A stretch of 23,399 bases of DNA from a virus, in the IMG/VR virus record IMGVR_UViG_3300042519_001999, positions 1-23,399 of that record; one strand, 5' to 3'. The position numbers and the translations under genes are program-made. This document shows, piece after piece, positions 1-7,163 of the stretch. How positions within the stretch are numbered: position 1 is the stretch's first letter; each line of letters begins with the position of its first letter. The notes below the pieces were generated by a model that was not told the DNA's origin, did no database searches, and was given only the letters and a program-made list of their open reading frames with translations.

Positions 1-750
1 CCCAAGACTGCGTATCAGTCTTGCCTGTAGATCACTTATGGTATTGTGCATCACCGCCAAGCCACCTATACTGAGTGCATCAAATATGCCTTCTGTTACA
101 ATCACATGTTGCCAGTCTTCGTGCTGTAAGTCTGTGCCAAAAACATATCCGGGCTGACTGTGACTGATAAACTTGGGCGCCTTGCCATCCAACATTCTGG
201 CAGTCCACCCCACCATGACATTGTTGTAGGTAAACGGTATGATCACCTGTGGACGAGTCCAGTGAACGCCATCATTCTTTTCGGCTGTGAGTACAGGAAA
301 GTCCTCAGGCACCTTTCTTGTACGCAGGTAGTTCCACTGAATTGTTTGCTCAGGTGTGACCAATTCGCTAAATGGTGGCAACTCATCAAACTCACCAAAT
401 TGAATGTCGCTGATGGCATTCCAAACTTGCTGTCGTTCACTCAGTATGCCATGTATATTTTTGTGCCGCAGACTTTCCAATCCCAGCATTTCTATTTCTA
501 CTTCTGGAACCCCCATCCAACCCAACAGTTTTCGAGCCCTATAACTTACACTGCGTCCCAGTATAAAACTGGCTGTGTATGAGCAATTGAAGCAGTGATA
601 ACTCCAACCCGCCTCAGAGGCTTTGAGACCACCACGTCCTCGTCGATCCTGTGTGCTTCCATTGTGCTGACAACACACCGCATTGAAACTCAACCACCCC
701 GAGGGTGTTTGTTTCTTTTTTGCAGGTAGGTAAGCAAGGATATCAAGCAT
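1..750 (-). CDS. DNA primase, T4 gp61-like (5' part; runs off left edge)
   Basis: The 250 visible codons start at ATG 750 and stay open to the window edge, so the C-terminus is missing. Near the N-terminus lie C26/C27, H29, C53 and C56, in the pattern of a primase zinc-binding domain that contacts template DNA. At 217-230 the sequence VIVTEGIFDALSIGG-like matches a Toprim core, with the glutamate E220 expected to bind metal. This combination is that of DnaG/T4 gp61 primases, which make RNA primers for lagging-strand replication with a replicative helicase. T4 gp61 is about 340 residues, so about a quarter is probably cut off. A possible promoter lies directly upstream and would give an mRNA beginning at the ATG. 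The family is clear; the exact orthology to gp61 rather than other phage DnaG-like primases is inferred. Confidence 0.85.
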   Translation of the reverse strand, partial: MLDILAYLPAKKKQTPSGWLSFNAVCCQHNGSTQDRRGRGGLKASEAGWSYHCFNCSYTASFILGRSVSYRARKLLGWMGVPEVEIEMLGLESLRHKNIHGILSERQQVWNAISDIQFGEFDELPPFSELVTPEQTIQWNYLRTRKVPEDFPVLTAEKNDGVHWTRPQVIIPFTYNNVMVGWTARMLDGKAPKFISHSQPGYVFGTDLQHEDWQHVIVTEGIFDALSIGGLAVMHNTISDLQARLIRSLG

Positions 751-756
751 CTGTAC

Positions 757-785
757 AGTGTAACAGATTTGTCACGCAAATGCAA
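757..785 (-). promoter_or_regulatory. Possible promoter of the primase gene (weak match)
   Basis: On the minus strand TTGCAT (785-780) and TACACT (762-757) are separated by exactly 17 bp, and the -10 ends 6 nt before the primase ATG at 750. The hexamers are poor matches to TTGACA/TATAAT, so the call rests mainly on geometry shared with the better promoters before 8540 and 10895. Confidence 0.3.
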
Positions 786-788
786 CAG

Positions 789-1868
789 TTAACGATAAAA
801 GATATTGGTTACGTAGCCAGTTGTGATCAGCACAGTCACAGCCTGTGCTTCAGTGCCACCAAAGTTCAAGGGCAAGTAACCAGAACCACCATTTGTGACA
901 GTGATTGCACCAATGCCGCTGGGCCCTGTGAATGGTGCAGCAATGGCTGTGGCACCAGCACCGTTGCCCAGAATCTGAACATAAGGTGCAGCCATGTATC
1001 CCGAGCCAGCATTGTTCACAGCAATGCCCGTGACCACACCATCAACCACAGTGGCAGTTGCACTGGCACCATAGCCTTGACTATTATTGATAGCCAGGCG
1101 TAACAGCGGATGGAATCCTACAACATTGATGTAAAAAGTACCGGTTTCGTCAAAATATTCGCGGCTTTCTGTGACATCTACCCAGACAGATTCGTAATCC
1201 TGTGCTGCCTGCACTTTGACTGTGCCAGTATAATGATCCAGATCATACTTGACGGTGGTCAAACTGGCGCCTGTGGTGTCAATATGGCTTGAGTAGTATT
1301 CTGTGAGATAATTGCGTGACAGTGGCTGTGGGTTCAATGCCCAGTCTGGGTAGGAACTTGGTCCAGGTTGTGGCCATGAATTTTTGCCGTTTATTGTGGG
1401 TATTGTCACTGGTTGACTGGCCATGAACTGTGGTAGCACTGAATCCACAATGTTGCAGTCGGCTCTGGCGCCAGCATTGTCGTCTGTGAATGCGGCTTGC
1501 ACATAGTTTCCTTGTGTGCGTTCAATGCTGTAACTGCCGGGCTGTGCTAGTATGTTGATGGTGTCTGCTGTGTCCAGCACAACTTTGATCCGTCCCAAAC
1601 TGGCACTGAGCACAGTCATGTCTTTTTCGATCAGCAATGCATCACCAGTCTGGTTCAGCAATCTAAAGCGGAATGTGCTGCCTGTGATATTCACAGGTTT
1701 TTGGTCTTGGTTGATGAATTCAAACAACAGTACGTTGTCTACACCTTTGTTAACAGTTAAAGTTTTTGCGTACACTGGGTCGTACCTCGCAGTAAAGTAT
1801 CCACCACTGGTGTCAATCAAAAGTACCCGAATGATTTGTTGGTATAAGTAAGCAGTGGTTGAATACAT
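789..1868 (-). CDS. Phage structural protein, baseplate/fibre-like
   Basis: A 359-residue protein. Residues about 35-125 resemble the BppU-type N-terminal beta domain of phage baseplate/receptor-binding proteins: alternating strands, then NITGSTFRFRLLNQTG and a PGSYSIERTQG-like turn. The C-terminal third (about 265-350) is glycine-rich, with two copies of an (A/G)GSGY-type motif (NNAGSGYMAAPYVQI and NGGSGYLPL), a repeat known in virion fibre and adhesin-like proteins. No enzyme motif, signal peptide or membrane segment is seen. A GAGGA ribosome site lies just before ATG 1868, and a late-type CATAAATA lies further upstream, as expected for a virion gene. The specific virion position is not known. 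It could equally be a neck or tail-fibre-associated protein. Confidence 0.6.
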   Translation of the reverse strand: MYSTTAYLYQQIIRVLLIDTSGGYFTARYDPVYAKTLTVNKGVDNVLLFEFINQDQKPVNITGSTFRFRLLNQTGDALLIEKDMTVLSASLGRIKVVLDTADTINILAQPGSYSIERTQGNYVQAAFTDDNAGARADCNIVDSVLPQFMASQPVTIPTINGKNSWPQPGPSSYPDWALNPQPLSRNYLTEYYSSHIDTTGASLTTVKYDLDHYTGTVKVQAAQDYESVWVDVTESREYFDETGTFYINVVGFHPLLRLAINNSQGYGASATATVVDGVVTGIAVNNAGSGYMAAPYVQILGNGAGATAIAAPFTGPSGIGAITVTNGGSGYLPLNFGGTEAQAVTVLITTGYVTNIFYR

Positions 1869-1883
1869 AGGATCCTCAATACG

Positions 1884-1891
1884 TATTTATG
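1884..1891 (-). promoter_or_regulatory. T4-late-type promoter motif (CATAAATA)
   Basis: CATAAATA on the minus strand differs by one base from the T4 late consensus TATAAATA. It lies 15 nt before ATG 1868, and a GAGGA ribosome site sits between. It also covers the first codon of the plus-strand gene at 1889, so the two genes' signals overlap. Confidence 0.45.
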
Positions 1892-2266
1892 GGTAATAAC
1901 ATCTTTGAAAAACTGGCGGAAAAATACCCCTTTATAACTCTTTGCGTTTATGCCAGCAACGAGTATATTGGAATAGTTCAAAACAAGGACGATGCTGTTA
2001 CAACCATCTACGACTTTGGTGCTGTGCTCTCACAACAAGACAAATTAGAGTTTTTGGAACTGGCCAACACTTGGTGGTGGGAAAGCAATAGGAGCATACC
2101 CATCAACATATTCCTGCGTGGAGATTGGGAAAAGTTTCGTTCAACCCTGCGCACATTTTCAAACAAAGATCTTGAAATCCTACATGGTCCTGTGTGCAGT
2201 TTGATAGACATTGCTCGTAAAAAGAGCAAACGCAAATCAATTACATTAGTTCGTCGTATTGAGTAA
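1889..2266 (+). CDS. Conserved phage protein of unknown function
   Basis: A 125-residue protein starting at ATG 1889, the only plus-strand gene in the left half of the window. The middle holds a tryptophan-rich stretch, NTWWWESNRSIPINIFLRGDW (about 61-81), followed by a phenylalanine/arginine segment and a basic tail (ARKKSKRKS). There is no membrane segment and no recognisable catalytic motif. From memory, similar small proteins with this WWWESNR-type core occur in marine T4-like phages without assigned function. Its last 21 bases overlap the end of the convergent gene ending at 2246. Its start codon lies inside the late-type motif of the divergent structural gene. The low proportion of random-looking composition and the family resemblance make it a real gene; the function is unknown. 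Confidence 0.7.
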   Translation: MGNNIFEKLAEKYPFITLCVYASNEYIGIVQNKDDAVTTIYDFGAVLSQQDKLEFLELANTWWWESNRSIPINIFLRGDWEKFRSTLRTFSNKDLEILHGPVCSLIDIARKKSKRKSITLVRRIE

Positions 2267-2815
2267 GTTCATGTGCAAGGCCACCAAGGCTGCATAACTC
2301 ACAGCGTGTGACTTTTTAAACGTATACCCACGCGATTCGTCCCCGTCCCACACTGACGCAAACACTTCATCCCAGTGCTTTCTTTGTAAATGTGCTTTGC
2401 CCGGGCGGATAATACTAATAAAAGCAGCCATCCTGGGTATCGAGTCAGGTTGCATAGCCACCATTAAATCCACATAGTTGCCCACGTGTACCAACTGACT
2501 GGCCCAGGGTCTGTCTGTCCATAGTCGACTCCATGGAGGTGCGGCTGACAACATGGTTTCATAGTGTAAGGGATCTTGAATCAACTGATACACACTCATG
2601 TTCAACAGGTCAATTTTGAAATAACCACGCTGTTCTGCTGACTCATAGTCTATGGCAGCACAGCCGTGTTCGGGATCTTGCGGAATGTCTGTGATGTAGA
2701 TGCCAGAATTGTGCCGGCGTGGTCGACCATCCACTACCTGCCTGGCAGGTGTGTGACGGATCAGTTCTAATATCTTACTTCGATCTGGGACGTCGATGTC
2801 AATGTCTGCACTCAT
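2246..2815 (-). CDS. Miniature DNA polymerase III alpha (C-family) palm-like protein
   Basis: A 189-residue protein whose motifs follow, in order, those of the bacterial PolIII alpha catalytic core. DIDIDVPDR at 4-12 corresponds to the PDFDIDF motif carrying two catalytic aspartates. HNSGIYIT at 35-42 corresponds to HAAGVVI. GYFKIDLLN at 64-72 corresponds to GLVKFDFLG, with the third aspartate as D69. ISIIRPGK at 133-140 corresponds to IALYRPGP. FKKSHAVSYAALV at 166-178 corresponds to FNKSHAVAYALIS. A normal alpha subunit exceeds 1000 residues, so PHP, much of the fingers, the beta-binding and OB regions are absent. ATG 2815 overlaps the stop of the gene upstream (ATGA). Whether it polymerises DNA or serves as a regulatory or decoy factor is unknown. 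The homology is inferred by eye from the ordered motifs. Confidence 0.7.
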   Translation of the reverse strand: MSADIDIDVPDRSKILELIRHTPARQVVDGRPRRHNSGIYITDIPQDPEHGCAAIDYESAEQRGYFKIDLLNMSVYQLIQDPLHYETMLSAAPPWSRLWTDRPWASQLVHVGNYVDLMVAMQPDSIPRMAAFISIIRPGKAHLQRKHWDEVFASVWDGDESRGYTFKKSHAVSYAALVALHMNLLNTTN

Positions 2816-3165
2816 GTTCTACACAATGCCACAATGGTTTTTAATTGTTCTTCAGCCTCACGAACAGCACCCAGTGCATCTGCCACAGCAGGATACTGTT
2901 CAGCCATACGCCGGGCTTCTGCTTCTTCGTCACGTCGTTTACTCACCCAGTCAAGTAACAATTCAGCATCAGGATTCAATCCAACGTAGTAAGTGCCCAG
3001 GCTGAGTTGTTGCCAACTGGTACCGTTATACACTTCCAATCGTTGTGTGCCAGTATTGAATTGCAATTGCCCCACACCCATGTAGCCAGCGTTGTTGACA
3101 TAATTAGTACCAGGGCCGCCGGTGATCGACGTATACTTGCCAGTTTGTTGTATTTGACCTATCAT
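2812..3165 (-). CDS. Small fibre/virion-like protein with helical tail
   Basis: A 117-residue protein. Residues 1-37 (MIGQIQQTGKY, then GPGTNYVNNAGYMGVGQLQFN) and 38-56 (RLEVYNGTSWQQL) look like a short beta-rich fibre or trimer-forming segment; the phrase LEVYNGTSWQQL is typical of phage tail-fibre-like proteins. Residues about 63-117 are charged and helical (DWVSKRRDEEAEARRMAEQ), with possible coiled coil. A diverged, truncated copy of the first 37 residues lies upstream at 4140-4271 (24 of 37 residues identical). ATG 3165 follows the stop of the SGNH-like gene by one base, and the gene's stop overlaps the start of the PolIII-alpha-like gene. A structural role is an inference from composition. 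Confidence 0.55.
   Translation of the reverse strand: MIGQIQQTGKYTSITGGPGTNYVNNAGYMGVGQLQFNTGTQRLEVYNGTSWQQLSLGTYYVGLNPDAELLLDWVSKRRDEEAEARRMAEQYPAVADALGAVREAEEQLKTIVALCRT
3082..3165 (-). repeat. Repeat A', intact copy (start of the fibre-like gene)
   Basis: The first 84 bases of the fibre-like gene are the core of a diverged direct repeat with 4188-4271. Over the first 111 bases of the two reading frames I count 31 differences (about 72% identity), many of them synonymous. It marks the downstream border of the second cargo gene. Confidence 0.75.
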
Positions 3166-3166
3166 A

Positions 3167-4123
3167 TTAGTCCTTATTATAAACAGTTTTGATGTATTTT
3201 ACTAGTACATCGGCAATGAACTTGTTGGATTCAATGCCTGGATGTAACCTATCATTAGCCACATCCATACAATAATTTTCCATCAAACTTGCAGGCACAA
3301 ACTCTGGCATATGATAAAAATATCGTTGGTCTGCCTTAGAATATATGTCTGAATTTTTATACTCTGCCAGCCAAAAAACCATTTTTAATTTTTTGTCTCG
3401 AGCAATGGCAATCATTGCCCTTATTTTTTGCAACAATTCATAAAATAAAAAATCTTTGTGATAGACATCTATTAGAGAACGACGCAAATTATCAGAAGTA
3501 TGTGTGAATAAAATTTTTCTTAGATTTCGATCAATCCCGCAATAGTGCAATCTTTCAAGATAAGTAAGTTGCACAACGACAATCTGTTCTGGAAAAAAAT
3601 CAAATTGGGTAAATCGATCAAATATCAATCCATTGCTACCAGCACCAGAGGCCAAATTACACACTTGCTTGCCAAAATGTTTTGCTACTTGAGTAGCGTA
3701 ATGTGTTTCAACATCAGGCAACCCCACCCCAGCGGTGTGACTACATCCAAAAAACACAGCATGATTTTGATTTAAATTTTGTGGCAACAACTGATTCCAG
3801 TTATAGTCATCAAATTTAATTTTGTAAAAATTTACAACATTTTTATAGACTAAGTTGTAATCTTTTAGCCAATTAAGAAAATCGTAATAACTATCGGCGT
3901 CAAAAAACTCGTCAATGCTAGATTCTGCCCAGTACACTTCTTTTGCCTGACTTAAAATATATTCAAGATCTTTTAAATCAGGCACATCGCCCACTGATGT
4001 GTGCCCTATTAATTGTTCGTGGTCACAGGTTGTGATTAACATACTCGGCGCAATACCAAGCTGTTTGTAGTACTCTGATGTTTTTAAATCAGTGCTGCCA
4101 ATTATGATAATTGATTTTACCAT
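3167..4123 (-). CDS. SGNH/GDSL-hydrolase-like protein (second cargo gene)
   Basis: A 318-residue protein, taking ATG 4123 as the start because the frame further upstream is repeat DNA from neighbouring genes. The C-terminal two thirds carry SGNH-like blocks: FFGCSHTAGVG at 124-134 (candidate nucleophile S128), NLASGAGSNG at 156-165 (oxyanion glycine/asparagine) and NDRLHPG at 290-296 (candidate D291/H294 pair). This suggests an esterase or acetyl-type hydrolase, or a related acyl-modifying enzyme; the substrate is unknown. Residues 1-100 form a separate N-terminal module (MVKSIIIIGSTD ... HTSVGDVPDLKDLEYIL) that resembles the N-terminus of the radical SAM protein next door. The gene starts inside a 38-bp repeat. 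Its DNA is noticeably richer in A and T than its flanks, suggesting recent acquisition. Confidence 0.65.
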   Translation of the reverse strand: MVKSIIIIGSTDLKTSEYYKQLGIAPSMLITTCDHEQLIGHTSVGDVPDLKDLEYILSQAKEVYWAESSIDEFFDADSYYDFLNWLKDYNLVYKNVVNFYKIKFDDYNWNQLLPQNLNQNHAVFFGCSHTAGVGLPDVETHYATQVAKHFGKQVCNLASGAGSNGLIFDRFTQFDFFPEQIVVVQLTYLERLHYCGIDRNLRKILFTHTSDNLRRSLIDVYHKDFLFYELLQKIRAMIAIARDKKLKMVFWLAEYKNSDIYSKADQRYFYHMPEFVPASLMENYCMDVANDRLHPGIESNKFIADVLVKYIKTVYNKD

Positions 4124-4154
4124 CCTGCTTGTTTCAATATTAGTTTTGCGTATT
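4117..4154 (-). repeat. Repeat B', copy of the zinc-finger gene's 3' end
   Basis: These 38 bp match 5773-5810 with a single difference (C/T). In the other copy they encode the last residues of the zinc-finger protein (AKLILKQAGW and stop). Here they do not end a gene, but supply the ATGGTAA start context of the SGNH-like gene. Confidence 0.9.
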
Positions 4155-4271
4155 GTTGATGTTATATTGTAATTGTCCAACACTCATGTAATTACTGTTA
4201 CTGATATAATTACTACCAGGACCGTCGGTGACTACCACATACTTGCCAGTTTGCCCAATGTTTCCTATCAT
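4140..4271 (-). pseudogene. Truncated relic of the fibre-like gene (repeat A)
   Basis: ATG 4271 overlaps the radical SAM stop (ATGA), and a 43-codon frame follows. Residues 1-37 (MIGNIGQTGKY, GPGSNYISNSNYMSVGQLQYN) match the start of the fibre-like protein at 3165 in 24 of 37 positions. The frame then runs into the B' repeat and stops at TAA 4140-4142, losing the RLEVYNG segment and the helical tail. It is therefore a gene fragment left between two cargo genes. Its reading frame is uninterrupted to the junction, so a short peptide could still be made. Confidence 0.75.
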
Positions 4272-5779
4272 ATCAATTTCCTTGCTGCTTCTAATTCTGG
4301 AATGTAATCTACTAATTTAATATTTCTTGATTGATCTAATTTGTCATTGAATTCAAAAAATGTTTTTAATTTTTCCAGGTCTAAACTATAATCTTTGCTG
4401 TAATACATTATAATGCCATCAATAAAACTTTGCAATAGCGGATCATTGTGATAGCATTTCAATTTCTGAACACCCATCAGATTATCTATAATTAAATTTC
4501 TATTGGGAAAATTCAATGCACTCAACTCATCGGTGTTTGCATTAGCAAATGCAGGGTGTATTAATATACCAGGAAATTCTTTATCAAAAAATGCCAACAG
4601 ATCGTACAATTGAGAAATATTATATATGGATACCGTTGTATTAAATGATACCACATAGTTTTGTTCTTTAAGATATTTAACGTTGTCAACTATTGTTTCC
4701 CACTTGCTAGGCCAACGTATGTAATGATTTAACTCGCCAAGCCCGTCAATACTGATAATAAATTGAAAGTTAGAAAATTCTTTTAGTTGTTTTTTAAATT
4801 TATCACTGAGTTTGGTACCATTGGTGTTAACAACAAATTCAAAATTTGTCTGTTTGATTTGTATGCACTTTTCAACAAAATTATAAAATTCTGGCATTGC
4901 AGTAGGTTCGCCACCGGCAACATACAATTTTTTAATATTTTCAAGTTTAACAAAATCAAAATTTAAATAATGTTTTTTGTTGTAGTCAGTGATCAGATTA
5001 ATTTTTTTATATTCTTGTGCTATTAGGTTACTGTTATCTGGTCCACAAGTTCTACACTGTAAATTACAGGTGTTGCCTGGACGAACTTCATAATACACCG
5101 GATGTTGTAAATTGTCCAAATCATCAATATTAGATAAATTCAACCTATTGGCCCATTCAACAGTCTCTTGCATTCTTGCACTCAAGATTCCTTGTTTTTC
5201 AAGATCATAGCAATGAGAACAATGCTCGGGCATGAGTATTCCCGACAACATGTTGTTTCTAATTTTTTGATAATGTGGATCTGTTTTAAAATCTATAATG
5301 TCTGACAATGATGTTATTGGGGTGTTTGATCTACAACACACTGTTGTTTGACCATTGTCGGCTAATAATTCTATAAATGGAAAAATGCAAAAACTTTTAT
5401 TTGTTTTTGTTAGATCTTCAAAAAATGTTATATTGGTGTCGTATGTTGAATCTAGGTATACCACTGGTACTGTGGCATTGATTTGTTTGGCAGCGCGAAT
5501 AGTTTTATAAAATGCGTTGGGATGAGAATATTGATGTTTTGGTTGATCTAATATTATAATCTGATCAAATTCTTGTGCTAAATCGATCAGTCGATGATAT
5601 TCTAAATCATACACACTAGAATGATAATAACCAGGATATTGTATTAATTCTAAGTCAATCACATGATTAAGTTCAGAAATTAATCCGTGACACTTGACTG
5701 ATTGTTGTTCGGCCAGTCGACGAGTTTTAGTATCAGTATCTTCGGTATTATTTCCAAGGCATAAAATTCGCATTACCAT
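4268..5779 (-). CDS. Radical SAM protein, twitch-type (first cargo gene)
   Basis: A 503-residue protein. CNLQCRTC at 238-245 is the CX3CX2C motif that binds the 4Fe-4S cluster and S-adenosylmethionine, and AGGEPT at 288-293 is the SAM-binding GGE motif. Before the core are C187 and C190 (EHCSHCYDLEKQGILSARM), in the place where twitch/SPASM-like proteins hold an auxiliary-cluster or zinc site. Residues 1-110 form an extra N-terminal module (RILCLGNNTEDTDTKT ... YHSSVYDLEYHRLIDLA). Substrate is unknown; radical SAM enzymes of this type modify peptides or small molecules. ATG 5779 overlaps the zinc-finger gene's stop (ATGGTAA), placing the start inside repeat B. The AT-rich composition matches the SGNH cargo gene and differs from the flanking genes. 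Confidence 0.85.
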   Translation of the reverse strand: MVMRILCLGNNTEDTDTKTRRLAEQQSVKCHGLISELNHVIDLELIQYPGYYHSSVYDLEYHRLIDLAQEFDQIIILDQPKHQYSHPNAFYKTIRAAKQINATVPVVYLDSTYDTNITFFEDLTKTNKSFCIFPFIELLADNGQTTVCCRSNTPITSLSDIIDFKTDPHYQKIRNNMLSGILMPEHCSHCYDLEKQGILSARMQETVEWANRLNLSNIDDLDNLQHPVYYEVRPGNTCNLQCRTCGPDNSNLIAQEYKKINLITDYNKKHYLNFDFVKLENIKKLYVAGGEPTAMPEFYNFVEKCIQIKQTNFEFVVNTNGTKLSDKFKKQLKEFSNFQFIISIDGLGELNHYIRWPSKWETIVDNVKYLKEQNYVVSFNTTVSIYNISQLYDLLAFFDKEFPGILIHPAFANANTDELSALNFPNRNLIIDNLMGVQKLKCYHNDPLLQSFIDGIIMYYSKDYSLDLEKLKTFFEFNDKLDQSRNIKLVDYIPELEAARKLI

Positions 5780-5810
5780 CCTGCCTGTTTCAATATTAGT
5801 TTTGCGTATT
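5773..5810 (-). repeat. Repeat B, original copy in the zinc-finger gene
   Basis: This is the 3' end of the zinc-finger gene. It matches 4117-4154 in 37 of 38 positions. It also supplies the ATGGTAA start of the radical SAM gene, just as the other copy supplies that of the SGNH-like gene. Confidence 0.9.
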
Positions 5811-6447
5811 CAGCGTCTGCGGCATAGTCTGAGAATCGTTTTTGCCACACGTCACTATCTATATAAGGCCATATCATGCTCACCTGATCGGCTGTGAGTT
5901 CTCCCAGGAACTTTTGCCCCGACTCACAGTTGTATATCACCCAAGGACTGATGCGCCCTGTTGTGACAGCATAACACATGGCATGTGTGCTGCCATAACG
6001 CAAACAATCATGAGCAGGTGCTGAGTGAGTTTCACTCCAGTCTATACCAAACTCCACTGCTCGTGCCAAGGCATCTGCCACTGCTTCTACTTTCAAATAG
6101 TCCAACAAGTACTCAGTGTAGATTTTGTCCGAACCCCAGTTGTCGATCTTCTTGTTGTGTTTCAGCAACCACTCTGTGAACTGTCGGGGATTGATTGCCC
6201 GAGTGGCCACACAGTATCTGCCAAACTTGACAAATGCTCGGTAGTAAGGGCTGTCCGCAAAGTCATCAAATGTTTTGAGCCGGGCCGAGCCTTGGGCAAT
6301 CTCATAGAACCGCAGGTAGGATTGAAAACCTAGTTCAACACCACGTTCACTGCGTTCCGATCTGCGGCGTTTGGGCTCGCACATGTGAACTGCAATACTG
6401 GTCTCTCTTGCAAATTCTTTTTTACAAAAAGCACACTGATGACTCAT
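5773..6447 (-). CDS. Zinc-finger protein, conserved phage type
   Basis: A 224-residue protein. The N-terminus has C5, C8, H21 and C23 (CAFCKKEFARETSIAVHMC), a C2HC-like zinc finger, followed at once by a very basic stretch KRRRSERSER (26-35), which suggests nucleic-acid binding. The remainder is a soluble, mixed alpha/beta domain rich in aromatic residues, with no motif I recognise. From memory, similar proteins are common in marine T4-like phages and have no firm function. Its start overlaps the stop of the gene at 6444 (ATGA). Its 3' end is the source of the 38-bp repeat B found again at 4117-4154, so this gene forms the upstream border of the cargo slot. Confidence 0.65.
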   Translation of the reverse strand: MSHQCAFCKKEFARETSIAVHMCEPKRRRSERSERGVELGFQSYLRFYEIAQGSARLKTFDDFADSPYYRAFVKFGRYCVATRAINPRQFTEWLLKHNKKIDNWGSDKIYTEYLLDYLKVEAVADALARAVEFGIDWSETHSAPAHDCLRYGSTHAMCYAVTTGRISPWVIYNCESGQKFLGELTADQVSMIWPYIDSDVWQKRFSDYAADAEYAKLILKQAGW

Positions 6448-7163
6448 TGTAATATTTTATGCTCATTGATGTAGTTTGTCAAGTATGTGTTCAGCACATA
6501 ATGGTGACCTTTTTCTGGGTGTGTCATATCTGGGGGTATATTATGTTGAGAATCGGCTGTATATTTTGTTCCAAGCACACCTAGCTCATATTGATATGCA
6601 GTGGCTCGCCATTCAAATCCATGCACGATTTCTGGACAGTGGTTGAACAAAGTCAGTTTGGGATCATGCAAGTGTGCCTGATAAAGATTGTCTGCTTGTT
6701 GGTACATCAGCACAGCATGCCCACGACTCTTTAAGTCGTTTACGGTGCTCAACATACGATACATTAAATCTTCAGTGCGATCAACGATGCTGTAGATTTC
6801 GCTTTTGAGTTTGGTTTCTACAAATTGTTCTTTGTCCTGGTCTGTCCAATGCATTTGCCACCTTGATTTGAATTCTTGATTTTGTGGATTAACCCAACGA
6901 CCTTCAAACGAGTTTTCTTCTTCACAAATTGGTAATTCAAGTCTGCTGACGAAAGTCATGCCCAGCACATAAAAAGTTGGCACTGTTGTGGCATAACTGT
7001 GTTTTAAAGTTGTTCTTAAAATTCTACTGTTGGCGCTGCCACTCACAGCTATACTTTGTGCAGAGTTGATACCCAATTTAGTTTTTAGATTAACATGTCC
7101 GAGCCCTGCAGCATAATTGTGCATGTAACTGCATCCGTTTACTACCAGTTGCTGATATTTCAT
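6444..7163 (-). CDS. SGNH-hydrolase-like protein
   Basis: A 239-residue protein. It shows VNGCSYMHNY at 8-17 (candidate nucleophile S12), VSGSANSRI at 40-48 (oxyanion-type glycine and asparagine) and DMTHPEKGHHY near 212-222 (candidate catalytic D/H, H215). The order and spacing fit an SGNH/GDSL fold of about 200-240 residues. It lacks the extra N-terminal module of the SGNH-like cargo protein at 3167-4123, and the two are only distantly alike. No signal peptide is present, so action in the host cytoplasm or in the virion is more likely than secretion. Starts and stops overlap the neighbours by ATGA on both sides, placing it firmly in the operon. The substrate is unknown. Confidence 0.55.
   Translation of the reverse strand: MKYQQLVVNGCSYMHNYAAGLGHVNLKTKLGINSAQSIAVSGSANSRILRTTLKHSYATTVPTFYVLGMTFVSRLELPICEEENSFEGRWVNPQNQEFKSRWQMHWTDQDKEQFVETKLKSEIYSIVDRTEDLMYRMLSTVNDLKSRGHAVLMYQQADNLYQAHLHDPKLTLFNHCPEIVHGFEWRATAYQYELGVLGTKYTADSQHNIPPDMTHPEKGHHYVLNTYLTNYINEHKILQ

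Noticed and set aside
160-582. 140-codon plus-strand ORF
   Set aside because: It lies wholly opposite the primase gene, whose zinc and Toprim motifs are clear. Its product has no coherent domain.
705-1103. 132-codon plus-strand ORF
   Set aside because: It is opposite the primase start and the structural gene; it reads through the Gly-rich repeat in antisense.
4124-4183. Longer start of the SGNH-like gene at 4183 (20 more residues)
   Set aside because: These codons read the fibre-gene relic and the repeat B copy in another frame, so the homologous start is ATG 4123.
6444-7163. Recent duplication between this SGNH-like gene and the one at 3167-4123
   Set aside because: They share only the short active-site blocks and differ in length and N-terminus, so this is distant homology at most.
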